NCBI GenBank assembly: GCA_963576735.1
Contig: CAUYWD010000300.1
Coordinates: 1-64,000 of the forward strand
Direction: 5' to 3'
DNA length: 64,000 nucleotides
Origin: Bedellia somnulentella
Lineage: Eukaryota > Arthropoda > Insecta > Lepidoptera > Bedelliidae
This document shows, in pieces, positions 1-10,821 of this stretch (position 1 is the stretch's first letter; each line of letters starts with the position of its first letter). Under the pieces are notes generated by a model. That model worked only from the letters and a program-made list of their open reading frames with translations. It ran no database searches and was not told where the DNA came from. The position numbers and the translations under genes are program-made.

Positions 1-2
1 CA

Positions 3-146
3 GCGCGAAATTTCTCTATCCTTTGTTACACAAAGGATACACAAAGGATAGAGAAATTTCGCGCATTTGGCATCCAGCGCGAAATTTCTCTATCCTTTGT
101 TACACAAAGGATACACAAAGGATAGAGAAATTTCGCGCTGGATGCC
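3..146. repeat. Two tandem near-perfect hairpins
   Basis: Two copies of one palindrome lie in tandem. The first has 24-nt arms at 3-26 and 41-64. The second is longer, with arms at 69-100 and 115-146, beginning GGCATCCAGCGCG. They directly precede a tRNA-like repeat. The motif TCTATCCTTT also occurs in the spacer of the palindromic tRNA-like repeats at 41.0, 50.1 and 57.6 kb, so this is probably a variant end of that family. The element continues out of the window on the left. Confidence 0.85.
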
Positions 147-150
147 AACT

Positions 151-295
151 GACACTGTAGCTCAGTTGCAGAGCGACGGGGGCGTATACCCGAAGGTCGC
201 GGGTTCGAACCCCCGCCAGTGTCGAAATTTTTCTTTCCTTTAATAACATCTTTTATTTATGAGTAATAATCCCCACATGAGGAATTCATGTCAAA
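151..295 (+). mobile_element. tRNA-like palindromic repeat, copy 1
   Basis: Positions 151-223 form a tRNA-like body with a GACACTG/CAGTGTC acceptor stem, an A-box-like GTAGCTCAGTTG and a T-arm around GGGTTCGAACCCC. A tail follows, GAAATTTTTCTTTCCTTTA, then ATCCCCACATGAGG. The same body recurs at 21.8, 41.0, 50.1 and 57.5-57.8 kb with the same tail, which marks it as a repeat and not a single-copy tRNA gene. The anticodon arm pairs poorly. Confidence 0.75.
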
Positions 296-340
296 AAACA
301 TTAAAAAAATAAAGGTTGTTGGTGATGGGTCTCCAAACAT
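296..340 (-). mobile_element. Fragment of GCCGTGTAGTG/(TATG)n SINE-like family
   Basis: A short stretch, AAAGGTTGTTGGTGATGGG followed by TCTCCAA, matches the centre of the abundant repeat that is best preserved at 56427-56688 and 61855-62100. Confidence 0.5.
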
Positions 341-747
341 ACTTTTGCTTAACGATTGGTTATAATATAAAGCATCATATCCCTCTCCTACTGACAAGAA
401 CCACGGGAGAATATGTCGTGTGCTAAACCGTCACCAGAATTTTAAAAAACTGTATAATATATTTCACATGGTTTAAATAGAAACGCATGATTATATGTGT
501 CTATCAAATTAAACTTTGTATTAAGTTGAATTTTGACGTTCAAAAAACAAAGATTTATCTTTTTACTTTGAAATAAATGATTATTTTATTTTACTTATTT
601 TAATTATCTGATTATTTAGACTTTTTATAAATGTACGTTCCTCTTTCCTGGCTCTTTTGTAATCTTCCTATTATTTAATCTAATTATCTTTCTATTTCTT
701 ATTATCTATTTAGTATAATTTTCTAACTTATTCTTATCTTTATTCAG

Positions 748-3700
748 AAACTCCCCATTCCCCCTATACCCAACGATGCTGTACCCACCAGAGTTGCTGT
801 TGGAACAAAGCCTGATGCAAGGACACGGTCTTCCTGGAATGGATAAAGAAGCTGAAATGATTGCTAAATCGTAAGTTATTGTTTTATAAGTTAATATAAA
901 TCAATTAAGGAAAGAAAAATTCTTCGACACCAGCAAGGCTCGAGGTTATCCCCACATGAGATTTTCATGAACAAAACATTTTAATTAAGTTAATATGAAT
1001 GGAAAATGCTCTCAGTTTGACTTTTAATCTTTAACACATTAAATATTTTTGGTAAAAACTTTGATTGAACTTAAATATTAATTTAATCCAACTAGAACGT
1101 ATTAAAAAAAATGTGCTATTCGATAGGTATATTTTTCTTTAATATTATCCGTCTCTAGCCAGATAATATGGTCAGGTTTTGATCATTCAATGACGTCTAG
1201 TTAAATAGGCTATTTGACTGCAATAAAAATATACATTTCTTTTATTTCATTAGTCTTAATATTTCTTTTTTGGAGCCATATGTAATAATGCGAGATAAAA
1301 ATTATGCATTATTTCACTAAAATCCGTCTTTTAAAATAAGTATTTTTGATGCAATTCTCACGTGACTAAAAACGACCGTGATTGGCTATTTCTATAATGA
1401 CGTAGATTCCACATAAACAGACTGTGTATCGCTTCGCTCATTGGTGTTTAATGCGGAAGTGACGTCATTTGTGCTACAACCGCCATATTACTTAAAGTCG
1501 CGTTTTCGCGGCACATTTGAATATCGCATTTTCTATTTTGAATTTTTTTAATAAAATAGCTAAAATGAAGACAGAAAAATATTTTTTTAGGGCTCCTTAT
1601 AAACAAATTAACACCGTAAGATAGTTTTCAAAACTTAGTCATATAGCCTATTGATTATAAGCATTTTAAAGGTTAGTCTTTGTCATTTTAAGCAAATTAA
1701 TCTGAATATTTTTTTTTTCCAGTAGACGCACTCACACCTCCCGAGGCCCCCACATGAGGGTGCTGAAGGACGAACCAATTCCTGAGGGTTATTTGAGGTT
1801 CAGATTCAATGAGGATTGCGCTTACCAGCATTGTGGTTACAGGTAAATTATAATTAAACTTGATACATATTTTTTTAAGGATATTTGAACGATTATCGAT
1901 CGCTGGGGTATCATTGATTAAAAGCATTAAAACAATCCACACAAATTTAATTTGAGTAACAGAGATTTCAAAGAGGCTGAAGTAAGCTTTGCCACCCTTT
2001 ATTTGAATTTACAGCTCTGTGTTTATGTACATATGTATATTTTAAACATCATGGTCACCTGAATTAAGACAATTTTAATGAATATTGTTCTTATTCTCAT
2101 ATTAATTAACAAACTTATTTTTGTTCACAGGGAACATCAAACGCATTTCCACTGCACGCGCAAAGACTGCGGATATTCGTTCTGTGATAAAACTAGATTT
2201 GTACAACATACTGCTAGACATGAAAGGTAAGATTTTTTACAATTAGAATCAGAAGAAAAAAAACGTATATAATATCGCCCTATATGTTAAAGGGGTGATC
2301 AATGCTTAAAGAAATCTTAAATGTTTGAAAATAACCATACTTATGCAAAGTTAGGACTAGTGAGACCTTATTAGTTTTTGCTATCCATATTTATTTGCTT
2401 TTAATGTTAAATATATTATATTGATAGGGGGAATTTATTTCAATGAAACCCAAATAGTTAAGTTGTACCCAATCACGTGAGTACACTGTCCAAGCAAAAC
2501 TATTACTAGAGATACATTGAACGCTAGGTGACAATGTTACATAATCTTCAGAAATATTAGTAATTCTGCCACCCCTTCAGAGATGCACTATATAAAATTA
2601 TAAATAATATTTTTTCTTTCTAGATTGGACACTCTAATGGGCGGTGATTTCCAACAATACCGAGCTAATGTTTACTGCCAAAGACCGGATTGTCCACATG
2701 CTTCTACTTTCGGTAAGTAATAAAATTTAATATTTTTTTGACAAACCCGTAAATACAATTTTAATGTTTTTGTTCATGAAAAACCTCATATGGAGATTAT
2801 TACTAATAAATAAAGGATAAATAAAGGAATGAAAAATTTCGACACAGGCGGGGATCGAACCCGCGATGGCTGCCTGCGCGAAATTCTTCTATCCTTTATT
2901 TCTTTTACACTTTTAAGTAGTGAGCGACGGGGGCGAATACCCGAGGTGGCGGGTTCGATTCCCGCTTGTGTCGAATGTTTTTTTCCTTTATCAATTTACC
3001 CGTAAATATGTATTTGAATATTTATTATTTCCTATCCATGCGTTGCATGGCTAAAATGCAGGGGGTATCTTTTTAGGGGTTCTATGGATAAAATCTGGTT
3101 ATAGCTCTAGTAAGCATTTCTATCAATGTTGTAAAATTGTCTATTCGTTTATGGCTTAAAGTATACAAACCACAAAGGAATAGCCGATTCCTTTGCTTAT
3201 CAACAACCCGTTTCAAAGATTCCAAACCAAATTTGGCACGGGTAGAGTTGGATTTCTTATTACATATATAAATATAATTACGCCATTATTTCCCCTTGGG
3301 GTAAGGAGAGACTATCGATCGCCACTTTTGACTATCTTAGCAAACCTTTCTAGCTTTGTTTAGATTCATCAATCTTTCATATATGCTCTTTGATCCTTCA
3401 TGCTTCGGAAGCCTGCCTTTAAATAAAGCATGTTATCTAATTGATCTAAGTGACTATTTCTATTCCCACTGGACAGAGTTTTACTACAATATTAATAATT
3501 ATTTTCAGGTACCGGCCAAAACAAAGCCTCCCATTTCCACTGCCTCAAATGCGAGTTCGTATGCACCGATACTAACAAAGTGGTGGCTCATAGACGACAA
3601 CATCAGAAACTGGATTCTATACAGGCGGCTGGATTCGATAAGTTTCCGCCTAGCAAAGGTAAGGAAGTGTTTATTTACCAGCATACAATAACACAATATT

Positions 3701-4484
3701 TTACTACTTACCCCTGCACTGGGCCAGCCTGTATCGCAGGGTACACAATAATACATTCATACACATGGCAAAATCCTGATAAAAAAGGATATATTCAGAA
3801 TAAGAAAATTCTCAGTTGGATTGGAAAAGATAAATTTGGTAAAGGATATCCAGCCAACAATCGGTCAAAATGCCTCAAGAAGCCCTCAAGCCCTAAGTCG
3901 TCACTAACGACATGCGCAGGAAATATCAGTTAGTGCTATTTGAAAGCGACACTATTCAGATTTTCTCATACGTGTAGTTAATTTAAAATAGTTGTTAAAG
4001 TGTGCAAAGCATTGTGAAAAAACACGCATGGCTGAGTTGTACTCTGTATTCGGGCAAAGCAGCGATAGGTCTGCCAATATCACGTAAATGTTCTGTCCAA
4101 ATAAAAGTCAGAGCCACTTCTGGAAGTTGGTTAAAGTAAAGGATTATTGGTGGGTCTCCAATCACATCGCCCAATATACACCTCATAAATCGCTCCGTAG
4201 GTCACCCACAAGAGATAAACCAACTGAAATAAATGAGTTAGTGATATTCGATCATATTCTAAACAAACTCCACAAAGCTTAAATACAAACATACAACATA
4301 ATTAACAATATTTTTCTATTTCCCAGGTTGCGGCTACGAACCCCAGTGTATTCACAGCAAGAAACAAACCCACTACCATTGCCTACAATGCGGATTTGCC
4401 GTTTTAGGATTATCGCAGATGACGTCACACAAGTACAAACATCAGGAAGCGAACCATGGACCTTCTACTAGCTCTACTAACTAA
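748..4484 (+). CDS. castor-type zinc finger transcription factor, 3' terminal six exons
   Basis: This is the C-terminal part of a castor (CASZ1) zinc finger protein, a nuclear DNA-binding factor that sets temporal identity of neuroblasts in flies. Upstream exons lie outside the window. Coding exons are 748-870, 1723-1842, 2131-2226, 2624-2712, 3509-3658 and 4327-4484, ending in TAA at 4482-4484. All junctions have AG acceptors and GT donors, and the phases join without a frame break. The translation shows castor's paired fingers: a first unit starting CAYQHCGY followed by FHCTRKDCGYSFC, a second around VYCQRPDCPHAS followed by FHCLKCEFVC with HRRQH, and a third around CGYEPQCIHSKK followed by YHCLQCGF with HKYKH. 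The exon at 748 gives a linker (about LYPTMLYPPELLLEQSL). The reading frame is intact across all six exons, so the gene looks functional. The family assignment rests on recognising the repeated C-x4-C and C-x2-C units; another castor-like paralogue is not excluded. Confidence 0.85.
2465..2580 (+). mobile_element. Decayed tRNA-SINE fragment in castor intron
   Basis: Words such as CACGTGAGTACACTGTCCA and TCTGCCACCCCTTC match the 3' half of the SINE at 8872-9237. It lies in the intron between the exons at 2131 and 2624. Confidence 0.6.
2777..2995. mobile_element. Rearranged tRNA-like palindromic repeat in castor intron
   Basis: A left arm (AAACCTCATATGGAGATTATTACTAATAAA in form) leads into an inverted T-arm fragment at about 2841-2870. 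A spacer with TTCTTCTATCCTTTATTTC and the + strand 3' half of the tRNA-like body (about 2921-2973) follow. Central parts are deleted compared with the copy at 57483-57877. Confidence 0.65.
3275..3460 (-). mobile_element. RTE LINE 3' fragment in castor intron
   Basis: The complement of AGAGACTATCGATCGCCAC and the following bases encodes a decayed version of the C-terminus of the RTE protein seen at 9501-10178. It lies just upstream of the exon at 3509 and is non-coding here. Confidence 0.6.
3995..4230. mobile_element. Two SINE fragments in last castor intron
   Basis: Positions 3995-4105 match the tRNA-SINE core (ACGCATGGCTGAGTTGTAC, then GCGATAGGTCTGCC). Positions 4108-4230 match the - strand of the GCCGTGTAGTG family (GCCACTTCTGGAAGTTG, GGTGGGTCTCCAATCACAT). 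Both are diverged. Confidence 0.55.
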
Positions 4485-4690
4485 ACTATCGAAACTGGGG
4501 TCTAAATATACCCCGAACTTGGGGTCTAAATCTACCCTAAAACTGGGGTCTAAATGTACCCCGAAACAAACTATGTCAAGAATTATAAAGATATGATAAA
4601 GTGTGAAAGGATTTTTGTAAAATAATATATAAAGTTTATTGGAAAATAAATCAATGTAAGATGGAAAAATAAGTTAAATTTTATTTTGTT
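4485..4690 (+). other. castor 3' UTR with threefold repeat and poly(A) signal
   Basis: Right after the stop codon, three imperfect copies of a 24-26 base unit (core ACTGGGGTCTAAATNTACCC) run over about 4494-4563. AATAAA at 4645-4650 is the first canonical poly(A) signal. Later AATAAA motifs exist, so a longer 3' UTR is possible. Confidence 0.6.
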
Positions 4691-7095
4691 CTCTAAAATT
4701 TTAAGCACCTTTTAGACTTGAATTAGGAGTCAGAAATTAGGAATGTTTCATAGTGACGTTGTTAAAAGCACGTTAATACTTTCCAAAGAAGACAATACTT
4801 TCATAGAGTAGATTAGTAAATATTTATTTTGTCTTTCTGAGTACAAAACCAACAAATTATGTTATGAATACTGTTGACAAGTAAAAAATAAATATACTTT
4901 TAAAAGTAATTTTGGTGGTATTAACGGGACTTTCCTAATTCCTTGATGACGGAAAAAAATACTTATTTTCTTTGATGGTATTTAATTAATTTAATTCATG
5001 CAAGCAGTAAAAAAGGCACAATTGCTTTTCAAGTTAAAGAATAAATCTTTATTAGGTATTATAAGTAATGAACTGCATGGTCATTTGCGTAGATTTTTTT
5101 ATTAGTATTAGAATTAAGTAAACAGTTAAAATAACTTGAAATTTACTTTCAATATTAGTTGTGCCTTAGATAAAGGAAAATTTTACGTCTTGGAATATTA
5201 TGTGCCAAAATATTGAAACATAGTTAAAAAAATGTAATCAGAAACATCTCAGTATATGAGTATTAAATATGTTATCAATAAAAAAAAACTAATTATTGAT
5301 CAAAAAATAATATATCGTTGAGTAACTGATTGGGTGTGAACGTAGTTTTTATATTGTGTAAGTCAAAACATTTGCATATGACAATCATTAAAAAATATAA
5401 AGTGTGTATTTTCCTGAATCCCGACCAATATTAGGTTAGTGTAATTATAAATTATAACTATTTATATTTCTTACTATTTCCCACGAAAAGACATTTTTAC
5501 GAATAGTATTACTATTTTAAGGTCTTGTAAAACACTTAAATGTAAGGCAATAACTTGGGTTAAGAACGCCATTTTGTGCCTCAAAATTACATGACAATAT
5601 TTGAAAAATATTAATTAACAAAATAAAAGGATTTATTTAGAAAATTCACAAAATTAACTCGTAGGATATACAAAAGATTATATTTAAAAAATACGATATA
5701 TAAAATATACGATTAGAAATTACAACTAAATGAGAAAATCTTTTGTAAATAGAATTAGTTTTATAATATTGAAATCACACATTTATTTAAAGTAAGTGTT
5801 ATACAAGTTTAAAGATATAGTGTAAATTAAAACGATTGGTCTTAGTGTACAAAGTAAATATTTCTGTGCTCAGTGCACGGTCATGAGGTAGCCATTTTGA
5901 TGCCATAAACAAATAAAGACAAGTTATCTTTTAAAACTATTAAGTATTTTTATAAGAACAATAATAGCCCGTACCTATTCCCAGTTGCATTCCTAAAATT
6001 CATTAAATATTTTAATTGCGTTTTATCACACTTTGAATTTGAAATCTAAATTAACAAATGCATATACATATTAATTAATCCATATCCAATAATTCACATA
6101 TTTTGTGACTTTAGTTTTGTAGTTTAAATCATTACATTTTATAAAATAAATACATTAAATTATTTGCAATAAATACATTTATTTTTTATTTTGTAGTCAG
6201 TAAAAACAAACGCGCCGCTGTGAAATAGCCCTTGGGCTAAAGGGGTCTAAGAATACCCATTATATACTCATTTCACAATAATTTGAATTTATATGTGTTT
6301 TAATAAATTTTGTTAACTCGAAATAAGATATGATACACTATCAATGTTTAAAATATCTTTGCCTAGTGATTTTCAGTATTTTTAGTAGGAATAAATAGCA
6401 CATATTCTTTTTGTTCCTATGCCTCATGTTTAAACTTTGTTTCTTAATTATTTAAAATAAATAGTAATATAAATTATCAATCTCATTTAGGAAAGTATTG
6501 CTTTTTGTTTCATTTCATTGTATCCATTGATTTATTGTTATATTTTGCGTTTTCGTTACTTATTTATTTTTTGTTATCTTTTATACTGTCTATTAAAATA
6601 ATATTCTCTTCGCTTTAATACTAGAATACTCGTCTCTTTTTGTATCCTTTTTCTAAAATGCAATTAATTTTAAAAATTATAGAAAATCTTAATTAAGAAG
6701 TGTATGTTTTATTAATGAATAATTTTGAAATCCTCGGATTAATTATTTTAAATTAAACTTATATATGTCATATACCTTTCTACTTATAGTATTCATATTC
6801 TTAGCTTTAAATTTTAGAAATACGTTTTCTTCAGTATTTGTCATTCAAGTATTTTATCAAAGGATTGTTTATTAAGATTTTCATTATGTGTGCTTATTGA
6901 GTGAGAATTCACATCAACTTTGTATACCTGATGTGTTTTGTCTAAACTTTCCGAGTCTGAATATTGAAAAGTTTTATTCACAAAATAGACTAGTATTGTT
7001 TACCTCATGAGTTCTAGAAATAAAACTGATATGACACAAAAATTAAGTTTTATTTATGCTATACAAACATATGATTTACACGGATATTCAATAAT
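4691..7095. other. AT-rich non-coding DNA
   Basis: I see no credible gene or clear mobile element in this stretch. It has many short A/T runs and several AATAAA motifs. Part could be alternative castor 3' UTR. Confidence 0.5.
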
Positions 7096-7100
7096 GTGAT

Positions 7101-7545
7101 GACAACCGTGATAGGTCATTGGGTAGAACCCTGCTTATCGTGCAGAAGGTGGGGGTTCGAATTCTGGGTCGGGCCTACACCAATTTTTCTTTTCTAAAAA
7201 AGATATATGTGTAATTAATTAATCATGTTTGTGGGAAAGCATCGTAAAGAAACCTACATGGCTGAGTTTTACTTACGCCCGATTTCTAAATTGAGTATCT
7301 AAGCTGAGAACGACTTAAGTATTGTTTTGTCTCAGTTAAGATTTGTTTTCAGCTGGAATACTCAATTCAGAAATCGGTCGTTAGTCATGTGGCAGTGTAT
7401 TCGTACAAAACAGCGATAGGCCTGCCCCCTATCACGTGAGTAAGCTGTCCAAGCAAAATGTGGGTAATCTGAACACCAGGTGACAACATCAGTTCAGAAG
7501 TATTAGTACCTCTGCCAACCCTTTCGGGGATATACGCCGTGAACG
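7101..7545 (+). mobile_element. tRNA-derived lepidopteran SINE, interrupted by a MITE
   Basis: The head at about 7101-7175 is tRNA-like (GGTCATTGGGTAGAACC, then GGGGGTTCGAATTC). The body carries GGAAAGCATCGTAAAGAAACC, and the 3' part carries CACGTGAGTAAGCTGTCCA and CCCTTTCGGGGATA. A 105-bp palindromic element interrupts it at 7276-7380. Confidence 0.75.
7276..7380. mobile_element. Palindromic MITE with TTA target duplication
   Basis: It begins CGCCCGATTTCTAAATTGAG and ends CTCAATTCAGAAATCGGTCG, giving terminal inverted repeats of over 20 bp. It is flanked by TTA at 7273-7275 and 7381-7383, while uninterrupted SINE copies read ACTTAGTC here. A 3-bp TTA duplication fits the PIF/Harbinger superfamily. 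A related copy is at 26795-26932. Confidence 0.8.
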
Positions 7546-7589
7546 TTTGAGTTTGAGTAAACAAACCAACATATGATTTACATTCCTCA

Positions 7590-7925
7590 CAGACCATGTA
7601 TGTCCCCACCAGTAGCCTCGAGCCTACCCTATATAGGGTGATTAGAACTTAGTCCACCACGCTGGCCAATTGCGGGGTGGCAGACTAACGACTACTACCG
7701 TGATAGTAGCCAGGACCGACGGCTTAACGTGCCCTCCGAAGCACGGAATCATCTTAATTTTTGGATAATCAGGAGATTCAGACCTGCAATATCCTTCCAA
7801 ACTGGGTTAAATCTTACAAATTTAAGTTGTGAGTTTACGCCCCGGGGATCGAACCCGATACTTGAAACTAAGCGCTTAGCCGCGAGACCAAGGAGGCAGT
7901 CATGATTTACCTGCATACTCAATAA
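7590..7925 (-). mobile_element. tRNA-derived SINE (second lepidopteran type), minus strand
   Basis: On the minus strand a tRNA-like head (about 7915-7840: CTCGCGGCTAAGCGCTTAG, then GGGTTCGATCCCCGGGG) is followed by a body with GTGCTTCGGAGGGCACGTTA and AAGCCGTCGGTCCTGGCTAC. That core is typical of an abundant lepidopteran SINE type. Confidence 0.7.
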
Positions 7926-7984
7926 TACCGAGGAGACCACGTGATTATTTTTCGCAAGCTTTCTTACTTTAGGGGTGCAAGTTG

Positions 7985-8125
7985 ATTTCTTTAGATGGAT
8001 AAAATTTTATATATCTAACCGTCATCAAGCTGTTGTTTTGGGTGGTTTTTGATTAGGTTTTTGAGATACCATCAGGAGTACCCCAAGGATCTCATTTGGG
8101 TCCATGCTTGTATGCATAAGGTAAG
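7985..8125 (+). pseudogene. CR1/jockey-like reverse transcriptase fragment
   Basis: The translation contains YISNRHQAVV and then, in another frame, SGVPQGSHLGP, the conserved RT motif of non-LTR retrotransposons. Frame breaks and the short length show a relic. Confidence 0.55.
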
Positions 8126-8699
8126 TTTAGTGTTAAATACACATATTTTCTTATTCATACCATATTACAATTTTGGTGCAAGTCTGGAAATATTCGAATG
8201 TAGTCCAGACATCAACCAGTTTCATCTACCTCATATATCATATAATCACTTAACTATAGTTTCTGCTTATGCCAAACGAATTAGCGGTGTGAGTATATAT
8301 TCGTATGCATAAGCCAACTTACATTACTGAAAAATAATGAAAACACCGATCAAAGTGCTGAAATCACTTATAAAGCTCCAGAGAAGAAATTATCTCGTGC
8401 TGTTCTAATCCTATGAAGCCAGTTTTCGATCTGTACCTCAAAATACGTCTTTTAAAATCTTGTGCTTAATAAATATGTTTAATTAACCTAAAATTCAAAA
8501 CTCCAAAAGGTAGAAAAAAGCCGTGTTAAAATTGTATTTCCAAGAATTTGGTCCACTGTCCCGTTTATACGAGATTAATTTTTAAAAATGTGACATAGTT
8601 TGCACGTGGCTTGTTGAATTTTAAACTCGTTTTAGGGCTTCGTAGCCGAAAACGAAAAATATACCCTTCACTCTCATATCGTCATAGCAGAGACGCATT

Positions 8700-8845
8700 T
8701 TTATAGTGGTTTTGGTAAAGGATTAGGTTGGAGACACATTACCAACAACCTTTATTTTGCCATCTTTTCCTCACTTAACTTCCAAAAGTGGCTGAGGAAT
8801 ATCTAATTCCTCAGCTCTGGCTACCCCTTCGAAGAATTCATAGCT
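8700..8845 (+). mobile_element. GCCGTGTAGTG/(TATG)n SINE-like fragment
   Basis: It contains GGTTGGAGACACATTACCAA, CTTCCAAAAGTGGCTGAGGA and GCTCTGGCTACCCCTTC, the 3' half of the family. Confidence 0.65.
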
Positions 8846-8871
8846 ATATTTCTTTATGTGACTTTATATAC

Positions 8872-9237
8872 GACGTGATAGCTCAATGGGTAGAACACCG
8901 GTTAACGTGCAAGCGACTAGTGTTCAAATCCCGGGTCGGGCCTACACCAATTTGTTTTTTCTAAAGACATATGTGTGGTTAATTTATCATGGTTGTTAAC
9001 GGTGAGGGAAAACATCGTGAGGAAACCCACATGACTGAGTTGTACTTAGTCATGTGACAGTGTATTCGTACAAAACGGCGATAGGCCTGCCCCCTATCAC
9101 GTGAGTACACTGTCCATGCAAAACGTGAGTACTCTGAACAGCAGGTGACAAAGTCACGTGATGTTCAGAAGTATTAGTACCTCTGCCAACCCCTTCGGGG
9201 ATATTCGGCGTGAACGTTTATGTTATGTTATGTTATT
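8872..9237 (+). mobile_element. tRNA-derived SINE, best preserved copy
   Basis: The tRNA-like head at 8872-8941 has A-box GATAGCTCAATGGGTAGAAC and B-box GTGTTCAAATCCC. The body has AAACATCGTGAGGAAACCCA, GCGATAGGCCTGCCCCCTAT and CCAACCCCTTCGGGGATATT. The tail is (TATGT)n. Related copies lie at 7101, 46995, 48586, 54889 (minus) and, as fragments, 2465, 3995, 27196, 44085, 50985 and 56815. Confidence 0.85.
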
Positions 9238-9255
9238 TCATTATGTAAGAAAAGA

Positions 9256-9345
9256 AGTGACTGGGTAGGTGACTAGCTTCTCGGTCCGGAGGTTGCAGAT
9301 TTGATCCCCTTTGTAAGCAACATTTATGTGATGAACATAAATTAT
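9256..9345 (+). mobile_element. tRNA-like SINE remnant
   Basis: CTGGGTAGGTGACTAGCTTC and GGAGGTTGCAGATTTGATCC resemble A- and B-box parts of a tRNA-derived SINE head. No clear body follows. Confidence 0.4.
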
Positions 9346-9500
9346 TGTTTCTTAGTCTTGGATGTTATTTATATGTGTTAATACACAATATTAAATATAT
9401 CGTTTCGTTAAAATGCGCATAATACAATTTCCACTTATTTTGGGACTAACTTGATCTGCGTATAATATGACCATATATTTATTATTATATATTTATTTAT

Positions 9501-10175
9501 TGGGTAGGCAGAGACTATCGATCGCCACTTTGTACGATCCTGGCAAACCTCTCTGGCTTCGTTTACATCCATCAATCTTTTCATACATGCTCTTTTATTC
9601 TTCATACTGCGGACACCTGCCTTTTTGAGCACATTTTCTATTTGATCCAAATGTGTCCTCCGAGGTCGTCCTCTACTAACATTACCTTCCACATTGGCTC
9701 TATATATCTCTTTCACCAATTTACTGTCATCCATCCTCTCTATGTGCCCAAACCATCTCAACATTCCCTTTTCTATCTTTCTTACAATATCATCTTTTAC
9801 ACCACACCTTTCACGAATCACATCATTCCTCACACGATCACATAACCTTACATTACACACTTTTCTGAGGGATCTCATTTCTACTGCATTCACTCTACTT
9901 TCATGCTTCTTCTGCCACACCCAACATTCACTGCCATACATAAGCGTAGGAACGAGGACAGCATCATGCACAGCCATTCGGGCCTTTTCAGACACCGACT
10001 GACTAGACATTAGACTATCCAGTGCTCCATTTACCGCATTACCCTTTTTCACTCTTCTCTCGATATCTTCATCACACTTTCCATCCCTAGTAAACAAACT
10101 TCCCAAATATACAAACTCTTTCACTTGTTCCACTTTCTTACCATTAATCTCAATCACGCATTCGGTCATATTCAC
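9501..10175 (-). pseudogene. RTE reverse transcriptase C-terminal fragment
   Basis: An open stretch of about 225 codons encodes the C-terminal part of an RTE-type RT. Recognisable motifs are VEQVKEFVYLGSLFTRDGKC, PTLMYGSECW, MLRWFGHIERMDD and RGRPRRTHLDQIE, ending near WRSIVSAYP at about 9510. The endonuclease, the RT catalytic core and the N-terminus are missing because the insertion is 5' truncated. No stop or frameshift is seen, so the insertion is fairly young. The last residues read past the LINE boundary into flanking DNA. Confidence 0.8.
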
Positions 10176-10271
10176 TACCTACTAATTAATAATTAATAAT
10201 TAATTAATAATTAATACTAATAATTACCAATGGGAACTAACGGCGTGAGAATATGTATGTATGTATGTATG
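9501..10271 (-). mobile_element. RTE-type LINE insertion with 5' inversion
   Basis: This is a 5'-truncated non-LTR retrotransposon. The bulk (9501-10178) lies on the minus strand, and the 3' terminus (about 10228-10271, ACCAATGGGAACTAACGGCG and a (TATG)n tail) lies on the plus strand. In the RNA the two pieces would be adjacent, as they are in the uninverted copy at 50711-50935. A 13-bp target duplication, TATATTTATTTAT, flanks the whole insertion at 9488-9500 and 10272-10284. An AT-rich filler of ATTAAT units (about 10180-10227) sits at the inversion junction. The arrangement fits twin priming during target-primed reverse transcription. Confidence 0.85.
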
Positions 10272-10821
10272 TATATTTATTTATGTAAAATCTTTAACAA
10301 TGCTTAAAGTTAAATTCGTTGTTGTTCCAAAGACTTGGTACTAAGTTTAATATATCCACGCTGATATTCTAAATTCCAGTGTTCCATAGTCCACAGCCAT
10401 ATTTTTATCATTAGGAAAAAGAACACCTAGCCGTTCACATATCAGTTGAGATAAACCTCTTTGGAAGTTATAGAAAATTGCAATACGGACGTATTCCATA
10501 TTAATTCTTGCCCGTGACAGATTCAAAATTACGCTAAGGCTTGAAAAAACTCATAAATTATGATAAGTTTAATTGATTTTTATTCCATTAATAAGAGACA
10601 TTAAACCAATCTTATTTGGCGGTTAATATCATAGATATAGAATCCATATATTGGCAGTAAGTGACAAACGTCATAGCATAAACGTCAACAAAGGCAGGAC
10701 CTCTCACAGACACGATAATGGCCTACAACCTCAGCCTACAACCGTTTTGGTATCAAACATGAAAGAAAATAATTATCTTAACCTTTGGTGTTTTTTTTTC
10801 TAAAGTTATTAATATTAAACA

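Noticed and set aside
151..223. Functional tRNA gene
   Set aside because: A- and B-boxes and acceptor stem look right, but the anticodon arm pairs poorly, the body recurs many times with the same tail and flanks, and some copies are truncated. It is treated as a tRNA-like repeat.
3580..3933. 117-codon ORF in castor
   Set aside because: Its beginning is the genuine castor exon 3509-3658, but it reads through the donor site into the intron.
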